DNA of 64,000 nt. Origin: Bacillus sp. EB01. Its GTDB lineage: Bacteria; Bacillota; Bacilli; Bacillales; Cytobacillaceae. Below the pieces are notes generated by a model that saw only the letters and a program-made list of their open reading frames with translations, did not search any database and had not been told where the DNA came from. Below, one piece after another: positions 1 through 9,414 of the stretch. The stretch spans positions 2,804,670 to 2,868,669 of the forward strand of contig NZ_HG964497.1 of NCBI RefSeq assembly GCF_000613125.1. Reading direction: 5' to 3'. Within the stretch, counting starts at the first letter, position 1. Each line of letters starts with the position of its first letter. A program made the position numbers and the translations under genes.

Positions 1-1
1 G

Positions 2-322
2 GATACAACTTTAATCAGGACTCCATTTGGAAGCTCTCCTCACATGACACCTGCTTATAAAGAAGCAGTCAAAACAAATGGTTACAGGATGTGGGACTGG
101 ACGGTCGACAGCAGGGATTGGCAATACCGCAGCAACCGCTATGTTGATGTTGTCATTGAGCAGGTTGAGAAGCAAAAAGCCGGCAGCGGGGCAATCGTCA
201 TTTTGCTGCATGAGCGTCCTGAAACACTCGCACATCTGCCAAAGCTTATGGATTACTTGAAAAAACAGAACTTTATCCTACAACCGTTAACGGAAGATAT
301 GCAGCCTGTGCAATTTAAATAA
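2..322 (+). CDS. polysaccharide deacetylase (NodB family), C-terminal part
   Basis: The open frame runs in from the left edge, so the N-terminus and start are missing. The visible 106 residues begin with TTLIRTPFGSSPHMTPAY, which fits the R-x-P-[YF]-G motif of NodB-type polysaccharide deacetylases, followed by a W-D-W-T-V-D-S-x-D-W strand and a late ILLHE motif (the leucine-histidine of the NodB active site) near the end. Enzymes of this family remove N- or O-acetyl groups from cell-wall or exopolysaccharide sugars outside the cell. A hairpin with a T run follows 17 bases after the stop. The metal-binding D-D motif would lie upstream of the window, so activity cannot be judged. Confidence 0.85.
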   Translation, partial: DTTLIRTPFGSSPHMTPAYKEAVKTNGYRMWDWTVDSRDWQYRSNRYVDVVIEQVEKQKAGSGAIVILLHERPETLAHLPKLMDYLKKQNFILQPLTEDMQPVQFK

Positions 323-339
323 AAATAACTTTTATAGAA

Positions 340-369
340 GCGGGCAGGTCTATCCTGTCTGCTTTTTTT
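340..369 (+). terminator. rho-independent terminator
   Basis: A 9-bp stem (340-348 with 354-362, including two G-U pairs) is followed by seven T. It closes the deacetylase transcription unit. Confidence 0.85.
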
Positions 370-433
370 CGTTGTAAGGATGGTTGAGGAGTTGAACGAA
401 TGGTAAAGTAAAGGGAGGAAAGGGAGGCTTTTC

Positions 434-1024
434 ATGAAAGTGAAATATATCTTATCAGGATACATTGTATCTATCTTACTGATTATATTTCTGATTGCCA
501 GAGCGTTTATTCCCGCTGCCCTCTTACTGGCAGCATTTTTGGTTGAACGGATAATCAGAAAAAGAAAGGAAGCCCTCTCACTTCAGTTGAGTGCTTCCAT
601 CTATACGAACATTACCAATCGTTCTCTCATTTTTGTACCCCACGGTTTTGATAAGGATGGGGTACGTACAGATATTAACAAGCCTATTATTCTAAAAGAA
701 CCTTATACTTCCGAGGATGTTGGCGTTGCATTAAGAAAATGCTTTGGCATTTCCAGTAATGGCCGATACACAATAAAAGACTTGAAAGGCCATCCCGCTT
801 TAGAAGCAGCTGGCTATAAAAATGGCAAAAAGTTTATTATGGACCATAAAATGCAAACTGTCTTCTTTCAAAGAATTGAAGGCTACGAGTTTATTGCTGC
901 CGATAGAGCGGAAAATTGGCGCGGCTATATAAGAAAAAACACTTTTACGCCTACTTTGCCAAAAAAAGCATCAGACACTGAATTGGGAGAAGCGATCCAT
1001 AAGGTATTTAACGAATGTAACTAA
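434..1024 (+). CDS. unrecognised membrane-anchored protein, 196 aa
   Basis: An ATG preceded by a strong GGGAGGC ribosome site 9 bases upstream opens a 196-residue frame. Residues 7-37 form one or two hydrophobic segments, followed by a basic stretch (RIIRKRKE), so the rest is predicted cytoplasmic. Two short related motifs, SEDVGVALRKCF and DTELGEAIHKVF, occur in the middle and at the C-terminus. Such a motif reminds me of some immunity-type proteins of contact-dependent inhibition, but I cannot support that assignment. The gene stands alone between a terminator and the reverse-strand 54-residue gene, and no terminator of its own is evident. Function unknown. Confidence 0.7.
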   Translation: MKVKYILSGYIVSILLIIFLIARAFIPAALLLAAFLVERIIRKRKEALSLQLSASIYTNITNRSLIFVPHGFDKDGVRTDINKPIILKEPYTSEDVGVALRKCFGISSNGRYTIKDLKGHPALEAAGYKNGKKFIMDHKMQTVFFQRIEGYEFIAADRAENWRGYIRKNTFTPTLPKKASDTELGEAIHKVFNECN

Positions 1025-1189
1025 AACAGATAACGCCATTATAAATCCAGGCTAATCAAGTTGCATTTATGCAAGGAATACCACATTCGCTCAACTCCAG
1101 GGTTATGGGCCACTCTCCTTGCAAGTTCCTAAAAGAAAGGGATTCTTGTGGAGTCTGGAATTCTCACAATAGTATATGCCTTAAAAATA

Positions 1190-1219
1190 AATAAACTGTC
1201 CGGAAGAATCCGGACAGTT
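1190..1219 (-). terminator. rho-independent terminator of the 54-aa gene
   Basis: A perfect 10-bp stem (1194-1203 with 1210-1219, loop of six) is followed on the minus strand by a T-rich tract. It starts nine bases after the stop codon of the small gene, which supports that gene as a real transcription unit. Confidence 0.8.
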
Positions 1220-1227
1220 GTGGTAGT

Positions 1228-1392
1228 TCACTCAAACTTTGTTGTTAATCCAGTTGCTTTCGCCCAATGGTAGTAGGCTCTTGTGGATAGTTCTGCTTTT
1301 AATTCATCGCAAATTGCATCATTGACTAATTGCTGATTATGATTATGTAAAAACAGATGGAAATAATATCTAGCTTTTAGAATAATTTTCAC
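1228..1392 (-). CDS. small conserved-looking protein, 54 aa, behind a c-di-GMP riboswitch
   Basis: This frame has a GTG start at 1392 with an AAGGGGGT ribosome site eight bases upstream, and ends in TGA nine bases before a strong terminator. The predicted protein begins MKIILKARYYFHLFLHNHNQ and ends in LTTKFE; it has no membrane segment or cysteine pair and mixes aromatic, histidine and acidic residues like a small helical soluble protein. I do not recognise the family. A cyclic-di-GMP-I riboswitch lies 37 bases upstream on the same strand with no gene between, so the protein is probably made in response to c-di-GMP. No intrinsic terminator is seen between aptamer and start, which suggests control of translation initiation rather than attenuation. 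Confidence 0.75.
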   Translation of the reverse strand: MKIILKARYYFHLFLHNHNQQLVNDAICDELKAELSTRAYYHWAKATGLTTKFE

Positions 1393-1428
1393 ACAATTAC
1401 CCCCTTATTAATGTTTGTTTATAGGGCC

Positions 1429-1515
1429 ATAGCGGCAACTGGCTGGCATAACTACAAAGTAGTATTAGCCCCTTTAGCTTTGCGTCCCCGTTTTTCAACG
1501 GGTTTGCCTTTGTCA
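1429..1515 (-). ncRNA. cyclic-di-GMP-I (GEMM) riboswitch
   Basis: Read on the minus strand, the segment contains the class I c-di-GMP aptamer landmarks in order: GGCAAACC, a P2 hairpin closing on GGGACGCAAAGCTA, a GGGGCTAA turn, a P3 hairpin with a variable tip, and AUGCCAGCCAGUUGCCG closing the element. These are the GNRA-tetraloop/receptor and ligand-site sequences typical of Bacillus members of the family. The downstream gene is the 54-residue frame at 1228-1392. No other gene can be served by it, because comK lies upstream and ends in its own terminator. Confidence 0.9.
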
Positions 1516-1789
1516 CATAAATTATGTGCTGATACTATAAATCCACAAACACCCGTAGCCCATTTCAAACCATCAGATTGGCATATTATATTATTTGACC
1601 GTATTTATTTATATACAAACTTTTACCTCAATTATTCCGGAATAAACTACACTTTATAAATTTTTTCGTTTTGTTTACTCTTTTTATGTCCGTTGGAATA
1701 AATGGGTCTTGTCTTTTATTACTTCTTACGTCTCAATATTACCCACTATAATTTAGCTATATACCGCAGTCAGGCCCCATTTGTTCAAC

Positions 1790-1826
1790 ATAAAATAAAC
1801 CTGCAGCGGCCAATGGCCAATGCAGG
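1790..1826 (-). terminator. terminator of comK
   Basis: The arms 1800-1805 and 1821-1826 pair perfectly, with an inner GGCC pairing, followed on the minus strand by TTTATTTTA. It begins fifteen bases after the comK stop. Confidence 0.8.
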
Positions 1827-1840
1827 CTAAACTTTACATG

Positions 1841-2413
1841 CTATCCCTCTACTCCTTCGCCATCCTCTTTAATCCAGAGTGGATTTTCTTCATTATCACT
1901 AACTTGCAATCCCTTTTTGGGTTCCATGAACAAAGTTAGTGGAGTGTTTGTATTTTTTATAATAATTTCCCTTAGGTACTCAGCCTTTTGGCGCTTCTGA
2001 TTGAAAAAGGCTTCCTTCATATTGATTTCGTACGTATGGTTATAGCTCAAATGAATCAACGTTTTTTTTAGCCCTGTTCTCTGCGTCCCCTTGATATGTG
2101 TGAGCGAGAACCATACACATGTGGGCTGTTCAAACGATTTTGAAGGGAACAGCCAAATTCCCTGGCTAGTACTGATGGTAATTGGATGCATACGGATATC
2201 TCCCAGCAAAGCCTTTGAGCTATGCCTCGCACCATCAAAGCTGGATCCCAGCCTAAGCAGTGTGCGATTAATAACCTGCACCGGAGACAATTTTACAAAA
2301 ATCAATTTATCTTCTTCGAGTATTTTCGAATAAAGCTTTCCATGCGGGTTGTAAACGCCCGTAATAAGGATCGTTTTTTCATTGATAGAGTAATCGTTAA
2401 CAATCGTAACCAT
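1841..2413 (-). CDS. comK: competence transcription factor ComK
   Basis: The 190-residue product has the length of Bacillus subtilis ComK (192 residues) and follows its pattern from end to end: a SKILEEDKLIFVKLSPVQV segment, an R-x-x-x-x-x-GSS-x-x-G-R motif, a P-I-x-I-x-x-x-x-I-W-L-F-P segment, then FEQPTCVWFSLTHI and an A-x-F-x-x-Q-x-x-x-A-x-x-L-R region. ComK binds paired A/T-rich K-boxes in the minor groove and switches on DNA uptake and recombination genes; in B. subtilis it drives its own promoter. The ATG at 2413 has a GGGGGA ribosome site. The gene is a single unit with its own terminator. I saw only a partial AAAA-N5-TTTT-like K-box upstream (around 2451-2468), so self-activation is inferred from the family. 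Confidence 0.88.
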   Translation of the reverse strand: MVTIVNDYSINEKTILITGVYNPHGKLYSKILEEDKLIFVKLSPVQVINRTLLRLGSSFDGARHSSKALLGDIRMHPITISTSQGIWLFPSKSFEQPTCVWFSLTHIKGTQRTGLKKTLIHLSYNHTYEINMKEAFFNQKRQKAEYLREIIIKNTNTPLTLFMEPKKGLQVSDNEENPLWIKEDGEGVEG

Positions 2414-2475
2414 TAAGTGTCCCCCTGATTTCTAAAATTAGTCCCACCGATAAAATTTGCTATTTTCTATAATAG

Positions 2476-2502
2476 GGGTATACTAACAATGTTGGTATAC
2501 CC
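2476..2502. promoter_or_regulatory. 27-bp palindrome upstream of comK
   Basis: Arms of 13 bases pair with a single G-U exception around a central A (half-site GGGTATACTAACA). It lies 63 bases upstream of the comK start codon. The size and symmetry are those of an operator for a dimeric regulator; the protein is not known. Confidence 0.45.
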
Positions 2503-3249
2503 AACGACCGAGACCCCTGGAAAGATGTCCGCTACGACTGTTTCCCGGGGTTTTGCTGTTTACCGGCAAAAGGCCTTCCCTTCCTTTGTGCCCGAAAAGC
2601 TACTACAGCCTACTATAATTCACTCCTCCTTTCTATTTTTGCGAGGCCACTGATCATGTTGGCCGAATCGTTTTTGCAGATCATGTGAGTATGGAATTGG
2701 AGATGGCCGATTGCCAATGGCATGCATGGTGGCAGTCTGATGAGTTTCAAAGAGGCGCAAAGCAGCGAAATGACTGAAAGTATATGGGTAATCCACCACG
2801 AGGACTTGAATGAGAGTTAAGGAAAATCCTGTCGCATCATGTCACAGCTTATTGACTTAATTATACGTATAAATTCTAGATATTGTAAATTGTTATTATT
2901 GCAAGGAATTTCCCGAATATTCCATCTAATAGCGGATTTTACATTTTATTACACACGTGATTGAATCCTGTTTTTGTTACTGGTATAATATTGAACTAGT
3001 TACAACTTTTTCCCCATTGTTTTCCCCTTTGCTTTTTTAAAACCTTAAATTATCAACTTTTCACTAAATGCACACTATAAACAGGTTATCCCAAAAAGAA
3101 AAATACCCTCTTAAACCCTTCACAAAATAGTCAGAAATATAGTACATAAGAACCGCAATCATTCGTGTTACAGCACATCTCTGAGATGGCAGCTGAAGCT
3201 GATTTATTACAACTTCCGTTTTGACTTATCCATAGTTCTATACAATTTA

Positions 3250-3288
3250 AAAAATTAAAAAGAGCGGAAATCAATTGTTTCCGCTCTT
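3250..3288 (-). terminator. terminator of the gal operon
   Basis: A perfect 10-bp stem (3261-3270 with 3278-3287) is followed on the minus strand by TTTTTAATTTTTT. It lies eight bases after the galT stop. Confidence 0.9.
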
Positions 3289-3295
3289 CTTACCG

Positions 3296-4786
3296 TTATA
3301 ACGCTGCAGTAAACCGCCTAAATGCAACGATTCCTGCTTCTGTTTGTTTGTATACTCCAGCATCCTCAAGAACGCGGACAAACTTCGCGCCAACATTCAT
3401 TCTGACAATCTCAGAGACATTTTCATGGTTCAGTTCATGAGCGTACTTTTCTTTCAATTCCCTAGCCCATGCCTGATGATATTCTTTCACGTCGGCATCA
3501 TAGCCTAACAAATAGCTTTCAATTTCTTTAAGCTCCGTTTCAAGCCTCGCCGGCAGTACGGCAAGCCCCATTACTTCAATCAGTCCGATGTTCTCTTTTT
3601 TAATATGCTGGACGTCTTTATGGGGATGGAATATTCCCAGTGGGTGCTCTTCGCTTGTACGGTTATTCCTAAGAACAAGATCCAGCTCAAACCTTCCGTC
3701 ACGAACCCTTGCAATCGGAGTGATGGTGTTGTGGCGTTCATTGCCGGTATGGGAAAGAATGCCTGCTTCTGGATCGCTGTAGCCTATCCAGGATTCGAGG
3801 ATTTCTTGGGCGGCATCAGCAAGTTCTCCCTGGTCAGTACCTTTAAGGCGAATAACCGACAATGGCCAATTGAGTGTAACTGCTTCAATATCCGGGTAAT
3901 TTGTCAGCTTGAATGAATATATTTCCTCTGCCCGTGCCATCGCAAATTCATAGCTTCCTCCCTGGTAATGGTCATGAGTCAAAATCGAGCCGCCGACAAT
4001 AGGCAGGTCAGCATTTGATCCAAGGAAATAGTTTGGGAACTTGCCAACAAACTCGAGAAGGCGGGCAAACGCACTTCTATCGATTTTCATATCACGATGC
4101 TCTGCACTTAAGACTATGCAATGCTCATTGTAATACACGTAAGGTGAATATTGGAGAAACCATGGTTCTCCGGTCAATTCAACAGGGATGATCCGATGGT
4201 TTGACCGGGCCGGATGATTGATTCTTCCGGCATAACCTTCATTTTCTATACACAACAAGCACTTCGGATAATTAGAAGAAGAAGGCTGCATTTGCTTTTC
4301 AAGGGCAATCTGCTTTGGATCCTTCTCCGGCTTTGAGAGATTAATGGTAATATCCATCGTTCCGTAGCCCGACTTAAATTGATAGCTTATGTTTCTCGCA
4401 ATTTGCTTTGTTTGAATATAATTGCTGTTCCGACTCAAATTATAGAAATAATCTGTGGCCTCTTTTGGGTTCCTCTTATATTTTTCATAAAATGTCCTAT
4501 TCAAATCAGAAGGCCTTTGAATCAAAACATTCATGATTTTTGCAGAAAAAATGTCTCTCTTGCTTGTCAGGTCCTCAATGATTCCCTGTTTAACCGCATA
4601 ATTTGTTAAAACCTCAAGCAAGTCCGGGATACCAAGTTCTCCATCTGCTTTTAATCCTGCCGGGAAGTTGTCGAGCCCCAGCAGGGAGAGGATCTGGTTG
4701 CGGGAATAAATCTCATCCTCAGCGGTAATCAATTCTGCGCCTAAAGCCCGGCTGAGTAAGGATTGTAGTGCCTGATACACATCCAT
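3296..4786 (-). CDS. galT: UDP-glucose--hexose-1-phosphate uridylyltransferase (class II GalT)
   Basis: GalT exchanges UMP between UDP-glucose and galactose 1-phosphate in the Leloir pathway. The 496-residue length and sequence fit the Firmicute class II type rather than the 350-residue E. coli type. Visible landmarks are a CLLCIENEGYAGR segment, a PY-x-YYNEHC motif, and SILTHDHYQGG, the histidine motif that holds the uridylylated active-site histidine in this class. The frame is open further upstream into galE, but ATG 4786 is chosen because GGAGGAATTGTT stands directly before it; it leaves 13 bases after the galE stop. Last gene of galR-galK-galE-galT, followed by a strong terminator. Confidence 0.93.
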   Translation of the reverse strand: MDVYQALQSLLSRALGAELITAEDEIYSRNQILSLLGLDNFPAGLKADGELGIPDLLEVLTNYAVKQGIIEDLTSKRDIFSAKIMNVLIQRPSDLNRTFYEKYKRNPKEATDYFYNLSRNSNYIQTKQIARNISYQFKSGYGTMDITINLSKPEKDPKQIALEKQMQPSSSNYPKCLLCIENEGYAGRINHPARSNHRIIPVELTGEPWFLQYSPYVYYNEHCIVLSAEHRDMKIDRSAFARLLEFVGKFPNYFLGSNADLPIVGGSILTHDHYQGGSYEFAMARAEEIYSFKLTNYPDIEAVTLNWPLSVIRLKGTDQGELADAAQEILESWIGYSDPEAGILSHTGNERHNTITPIARVRDGRFELDLVLRNNRTSEEHPLGIFHPHKDVQHIKKENIGLIEVMGLAVLPARLETELKEIESYLLGYDADVKEYHQAWARELKEKYAHELNHENVSEIVRMNVGAKFVRVLEDAGVYKQTEAGIVAFRRFTAAL

Positions 4787-4799
4787 AACAATTCCTCCT

Positions 4800-5789
4800 T
4801 CAATCCTGGTAGCCTTCCGGGTTATTCCTGTGCCACTGCCAGGCATCTTCAAAGATTTTCTGAATCGATGTTTTCTTCGGATTCCAGCCAAGTACCGCTT
4901 TTGCCTTTTCAGAAGAAGCAATCAGCCGGCTTGGGTCGCCCGCTCTTCTTGGTGCGACTCTTGCGGGAATTTCATGGTTGGTAACCTTTCGTGCCGCCTC
5001 AATCATTTCTTTTACAGAAAAGCCCTCGCCGCTGCCCAGGTTGATGATGTTGCTCTCGCCGCCATTTTGCAGATAGGAAAGTGCTAGGATATGAGCGTCA
5101 ATCAAGTCCTCAACATGGATATAATCACGAATGCATGTGCCATCCTCAGTATCATAATCATCACCGAAAATGGAAATGTACTCCCTCTGGCCAAGCGGCA
5201 CCTGAAGGATAAGCGGGATCAAGTGAGTCTCAGGTTGATGATCCTCGCCAATTTCACCAGTTGAGCGAGCGCCGGCGACATTGAAATAGCGGAGCGATAC
5301 ATATTTCATTCCATAGGCGATCTCACACCACTTCATGATTTTCTCCATTGTGAGTTTTGTTTCGCCATAGGCGTTTGTTGGATTTGTCTCCATATCCTCC
5401 GTAATCGGCATCACCTTTTGCTCGCCGTAGGTAGCCGCAGTTGAAGAAAAGACGATATTCTTAATGCTAAACTCGGTCATCGTTTCAAGGAGCACCTGAG
5501 TACCGTATACATTGTTGTTAAAATACTCGAGCGGCTTTTCCATTGATTCACCAACTAGAGAATTAGCGGCAAAGTGGATGACCCCGTCAATTTGCTCCCG
5601 TTCAAACACACCGCGAAGGAATTCCTTATCACGAATATCTCCTTTATAAAACTTCGCCTTCGGGTGAATAGCCTTTTCGTGTCCTGTCTGCAGGTTGTCG
5701 ATAACTACCACATCATAATTTTGGTCAATAAGTTGATATACGGCATGGGAACCAATATAGCCGGCTCCGCCCAACACCAATACGCTCAT
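4800..5789 (-). CDS. galE: UDP-glucose 4-epimerase
   Basis: GalE interconverts UDP-galactose and UDP-glucose with tightly bound NAD. The 329-residue protein is a short-chain dehydrogenase-type epimerase: GGAGYIGSH at residues 7-15 is the NAD-binding glycine motif, a serine-rich VFSSTAATYG precedes the catalytic Y-x-x-x-K at Y141 and K145, and YFNVAGA and CIRDYIHVEDL are the usual epimerase signatures. ATG 5789 has a GGGGGT ribosome site. It sits 15 bases after galK and 13 before galT, so all three are surely co-transcribed. Besides galactose use it can supply UDP-galactose for cell-surface polymers. Confidence 0.95.
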   Translation of the reverse strand: MSVLVLGGAGYIGSHAVYQLIDQNYDVVVIDNLQTGHEKAIHPKAKFYKGDIRDKEFLRGVFEREQIDGVIHFAANSLVGESMEKPLEYFNNNVYGTQVLLETMTEFSIKNIVFSSTAATYGEQKVMPITEDMETNPTNAYGETKLTMEKIMKWCEIAYGMKYVSLRYFNVAGARSTGEIGEDHQPETHLIPLILQVPLGQREYISIFGDDYDTEDGTCIRDYIHVEDLIDAHILALSYLQNGGESNIINLGSGEGFSVKEMIEAARKVTNHEIPARVAPRRAGDPSRLIASSEKAKAVLGWNPKKTSIQKIFEDAWQWHRNNPEGYQD

Positions 5790-5804
5790 CTTTATACCCC
5801 CGCT

Positions 5805-6977
5805 CTAGATTTCTTTCGTTCCGTCTCCTATGCTTGCAACATAGAAGGTCGCTTCATAGCCGATTTTATCCTTATAAGCCCTGCCGACTTCTTCTATGAA
5901 TCTATCAGCATGTTCTTTTTCAACAAGCGCAATCGCACAGCCGCCAAATCCTGCACCAGTCATTCTTGCGCCAAGGACACCTTCCTGTTCCCAGGCTGCT
6001 TCTGCCAGTGTATCGAGCTCGATTCCCGTCACCTCATAGTCTTCCTTAAGTGAAACATGGGAGTCATTCACCAGCTTTCCAAAGCTTTCCAGGTTACCTT
6101 TCTTAAGCTCCTCAAGTGCTTTGGCAGTGCGCTGGTTTTCATACACCGCATGCTTCGCTCTTTTTTGTAAAATGCCAGTCGGAATAAGGTGCTTATGCGC
6201 TTCGAATTCCTGTTCACTTAAAGCTCCAAGTGACGTAACGTCAAGTTCTTTTTGCAAGTAGGAAAGGGCTGTTTCACATTCGCTGCGGCGCTCGTTATAC
6301 TTCGAATCAGCCAGCTCTCTGCGTTTGTTCGTATTCATAATGATAATCTGGTGGTTTTCGAGATTAAGAGGCGCATATTCATAGTCAAGAGTTTCGCAAT
6401 CCAAAAGGATGCCACAGTTTTCCTTGCCCATCCCAACAGCGAACTGATCCATGATGCCGCTGTTGACACCGATGAATTGATTCTCTACCTTTTTGCCAAG
6501 CTGCACAAGGACAATCCTTTCGATGCCAAGGCCGAATACTTCATTCGCCATGACACCAATCAGCATTTCCAGTGATGCAGAGGATGAGAGGCCGGCTCCG
6601 TTCGGGATATTTCCATTAATTAAAATGTCCAGCCCGGCAGAAATATCATGTCCTGCTTCTTTAATATAGCGGATCATCCCTTTAGGGAAGTTGCCCCAGC
6701 CATGTGCAGCATCATAATCCAGCTCATCAAGACTGAACTCAATCAAGCCTGCTTCCGGAAAGTTCATTGAATAAAGCCTGATTTGGCGGTCTTCGCGTTT
6801 TTTAACAATTCCGTACGTCCCATATGTGATCGCAGCAGGAAAGACACGCCCCCCGTTGTAATCGGTATGTTCACCAATCAGATTAATCCGCCCAGGCGAA
6901 AAAAATTTTCGAATTCCTTCATTCGATTCATATCCAAATTTATTTCCAAATTCAGCTGTTAAAAGTTGAAGATTCAT
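5805..6977 (-). CDS. galK: galactokinase
   Basis: GalK phosphorylates alpha-D-galactose at C1 with ATP, the entry step of the Leloir pathway. The 390-residue protein shows the family signature GRINLIGEHTDYNGG near residue 30, the GHMP ATP-binding loop PNGAGLSSSAS, a GIMDQFAVGMG segment with the catalytic aspartate, and the C-terminal GHMP motif MTGAGFGGCAIAL. Length is normal for bacterial GalK. ATG 6977 follows AAGGAG. It is the second gene of the operon, 50 bases behind the regulator galR, and should be induced by galactose through relief of repression. Confidence 0.95.
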   Translation of the reverse strand: MNLQLLTAEFGNKFGYESNEGIRKFFSPGRINLIGEHTDYNGGRVFPAAITYGTYGIVKKREDRQIRLYSMNFPEAGLIEFSLDELDYDAAHGWGNFPKGMIRYIKEAGHDISAGLDILINGNIPNGAGLSSSASLEMLIGVMANEVFGLGIERIVLVQLGKKVENQFIGVNSGIMDQFAVGMGKENCGILLDCETLDYEYAPLNLENHQIIIMNTNKRRELADSKYNERRSECETALSYLQKELDVTSLGALSEQEFEAHKHLIPTGILQKRAKHAVYENQRTAKALEELKKGNLESFGKLVNDSHVSLKEDYEVTGIELDTLAEAAWEQEGVLGARMTGAGFGGCAIALVEKEHADRFIEEVGRAYKDKIGYEATFYVASIGDGTKEI

Positions 6978-7027
6978 AAGCCAGTCTCCTTATGGTTTAG
7001 TTGAACATTTTTGTGATGAAACGGAGA

Positions 7028-8038
<1,011 letters not shown>

Positions 8039-8060
8039 TTACATTTTTCTTTATATGTTC

Positions 8061-8088
8061 ATTATAAACCTTTAAGTAAAAAACTCAA
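8061..8088 (-). promoter_or_regulatory. sigma-A promoter of galRKET
   Basis: On the minus strand TTGAGT (8088-8083) and a perfect TATAAT (8066-8061) are separated by 16 bases. The -10 box lies 46 bases before the galR start codon. Confidence 0.75.
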
Positions 8089-8106
8089 ATAATTTTACTA
8101 ATAATT

Positions 8107-8124
8107 TTAGTTAAATTTTACTAA
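8107..8124. promoter_or_regulatory. candidate GalR operator
   Basis: TTAGTTAAATTTTACTAA is symmetric except for one base pair in each arm and lies upstream of the -35 box. A second partial copy of the half-site (TTTTACTAAT) lies at 8093-8102, closer to the -35 box. An A/T-rich symmetric 18-mer next to a LacI-family gene is the usual arrangement. Confidence 0.55.
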
Positions 8125-8203
8125 GCCGTTTTGGAGTTTCTCCAAAGCTAATTTTATTTACAACATTGCCTTGTAATACCTAATTCACCAATTGTCGAAC
8201 CCG

Positions 8204-8230
8204 CAAAAAGGCCAAGGTAAGTCCTTGGCC
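8204..8230 (-). terminator. terminator of the galactonate operon
   Basis: A perfect 8-bp stem (8210-8217 with 8223-8230) is followed on the minus strand by TTTTT. It ends the long operon that starts at the binding-protein gene near 16.9 kb. Confidence 0.9.
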
Positions 8231-8264
8231 CGGAATCATGCATATAGATTTGTTCCACACTCAA

Positions 8265-9413
8265 TTACCATTCTGCTATACTTCCATCTTTATGTCTCCA
8301 TACAGGGTTGCGCCAGTTATGGCCAGCCTCGGATAGCTTCCTGACATGTTCCTCATCAAGATCAATGCCAAGACCTGGCCCCTTCGGTATTTTTACATAA
8401 CCATCCTTATATTCAAACACGTTGCGGTCGAGAATATAATCAAGTAAGTCACTTCCGACATTATAATGTATACCAAGGCTTTGCTCCTGGATAAAGGCAT
8501 TGTGTGAAGTGGCATCAACCTGCAAGCAGGCTGCCAAGGCAATCGGACCTAGCGGACAATGAGGGGCTGCCGCCACATCAAATGCTTCAGCCATCGACAG
8601 GATTTTTTTGCATTCAGTAATCCCGCCAGCATGGGACAAATCAGGCTGAATAATATCTACATATCCATCCATTAAAAGCTTTTTGTAGTCCCATCTAGAG
8701 AACATTCTCTCCCCTGTGGCAATAGGGATGGACGTACAGCGCGCAATTTCACGCAGCGCTTCGTTGTTTTCAGGAAGAACTGGTTCCTCGATGAACATTG
8801 GACGGAAAGGTTCAAGTTCCTTTGCAAGGATTTTTGCCATTGGCTTATGGACACGACCGTGAAAATCGATACCAATGCCAATGTTAGGCCCGACTGCTTC
8901 CCTAACAGCGGCAATTCTGGCAACCGCCTGATCAATCTTTTCGTAGGAATCAACATACTGAAGTTCTTCTGTACCGTTCATCTTGACAGCTGTAAAACCT
9001 GCCTCTACAACAGCTTTAGCCGACAGCCCCACATCGGTCGGGCGGTCTCCGCCTATCCATGAGTATACCCGCATCGATTCCCGAGCTGCCCCTCCCATTA
9101 ATTCATAAATCGGGGCGTTATAGAATTTCCCTTTTATATCCCAGAGAGCCTGGTCGATACCGGCAATTGCACTCATAAGGATTGGACCGCCGCGGTAAAA
9201 TCCCGAACGGTACATAAGGTTCCAGTGATCCTCAATTCTTGAAGGATCCTTTCCAATTAAGTACTCCATTAATTCCTTAACAGCGGCTTTAACAGTATCA
9301 GCCCGCCCTTCTATGACTGGCTCACCCCAGCCTGAAATTCCCTCGTCTGTTTCTATTTTTAGGAACAGCCAGCGAGGAGGCACCTGGAATAGCTCATATC
9401 CAGTAATTTTCAT
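8265..9413 (-). CDS. dgoD: D-galactonate dehydratase
   Basis: The 382-residue protein is an enolase-superfamily acid-sugar dehydratase that matches E. coli DgoD closely along its whole length: a [20 protein letters not shown] start, [20 protein letters not shown] in the capping region, GIDFHGR (metal site), [20 protein letters not shown] and the C-terminal [16 protein letters not shown]. It removes water from D-galactonate to give 2-keto-3-deoxygalactonate. The metal and catalytic residues (D and H of DFHGR, the E of EEP, the H of APHCPLGP) are all present. It starts one base after the aldolase stop, so the two are translationally coupled. Last gene of its operon. Confidence 0.93.
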   Translation of the reverse strand: MKITGYELFQVPPRWLFLKIETDEGISGWGEPVIEGRADTVKAAVKELMEYLIGKDPSRIEDHWNLMYRSGFYRGGPILMSAIAGIDQALWDIKGKFYNAPIYELMGGAARESMRVYSWIGGDRPTDVGLSAKAVVEAGFTAVKMNGTEELQYVDSYEKIDQAVARIAAVREAVGPNIGIGIDFHGRVHKPMAKILAKELEPFRPMFIEEPVLPENNEALREIARCTSIPIATGERMFSRWDYKKLLMDGYVDIIQPDLSHAGGITECKKILSMAEAFDVAAAPHCPLGPIALAACLQVDATSHNAFIQEQSLGIHYNVGSDLLDYILDRNVFEYKDGYVKIPKGPGLGIDLDEEHVRKLSEAGHNWRNPVWRHKDGSIAEW

Positions 9414-9414
9414 A

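Larger units (their letters stand above)
2414..3295. other. gene-free stretch between comK and galT
   Basis: No convincing gene is present. It holds a palindrome at 2476-2502, a possible stem of about 11 bp between 2513-2524 and 2551-2562, a smaller hairpin just after it, and a possible decayed coding fragment at 2640-2818 (two adjacent frames that join only by a frameshift, rich in W, Q and D). From 2830 to 3240 the sequence is AT-rich and I see nothing in it. Confidence 0.5.

Noticed and set aside
434..1024. Firm assignment as a contact-dependent-inhibition immunity protein
   Set aside because: Only two short motifs suggest it and no toxin gene is adjacent; left as unknown.
1411..1659. Open frame of 82 codons on the plus strand
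   Set aside because: It lies antisense to the c-di-GMP riboswitch and has no ribosome site; the composition is not protein-like.
4787..4921. N-terminal extension of galT by 45 codons
   Set aside because: The extension overlaps galE and lacks a ribosome site; GGAGGAATTGTT before ATG 4786 decides the start.
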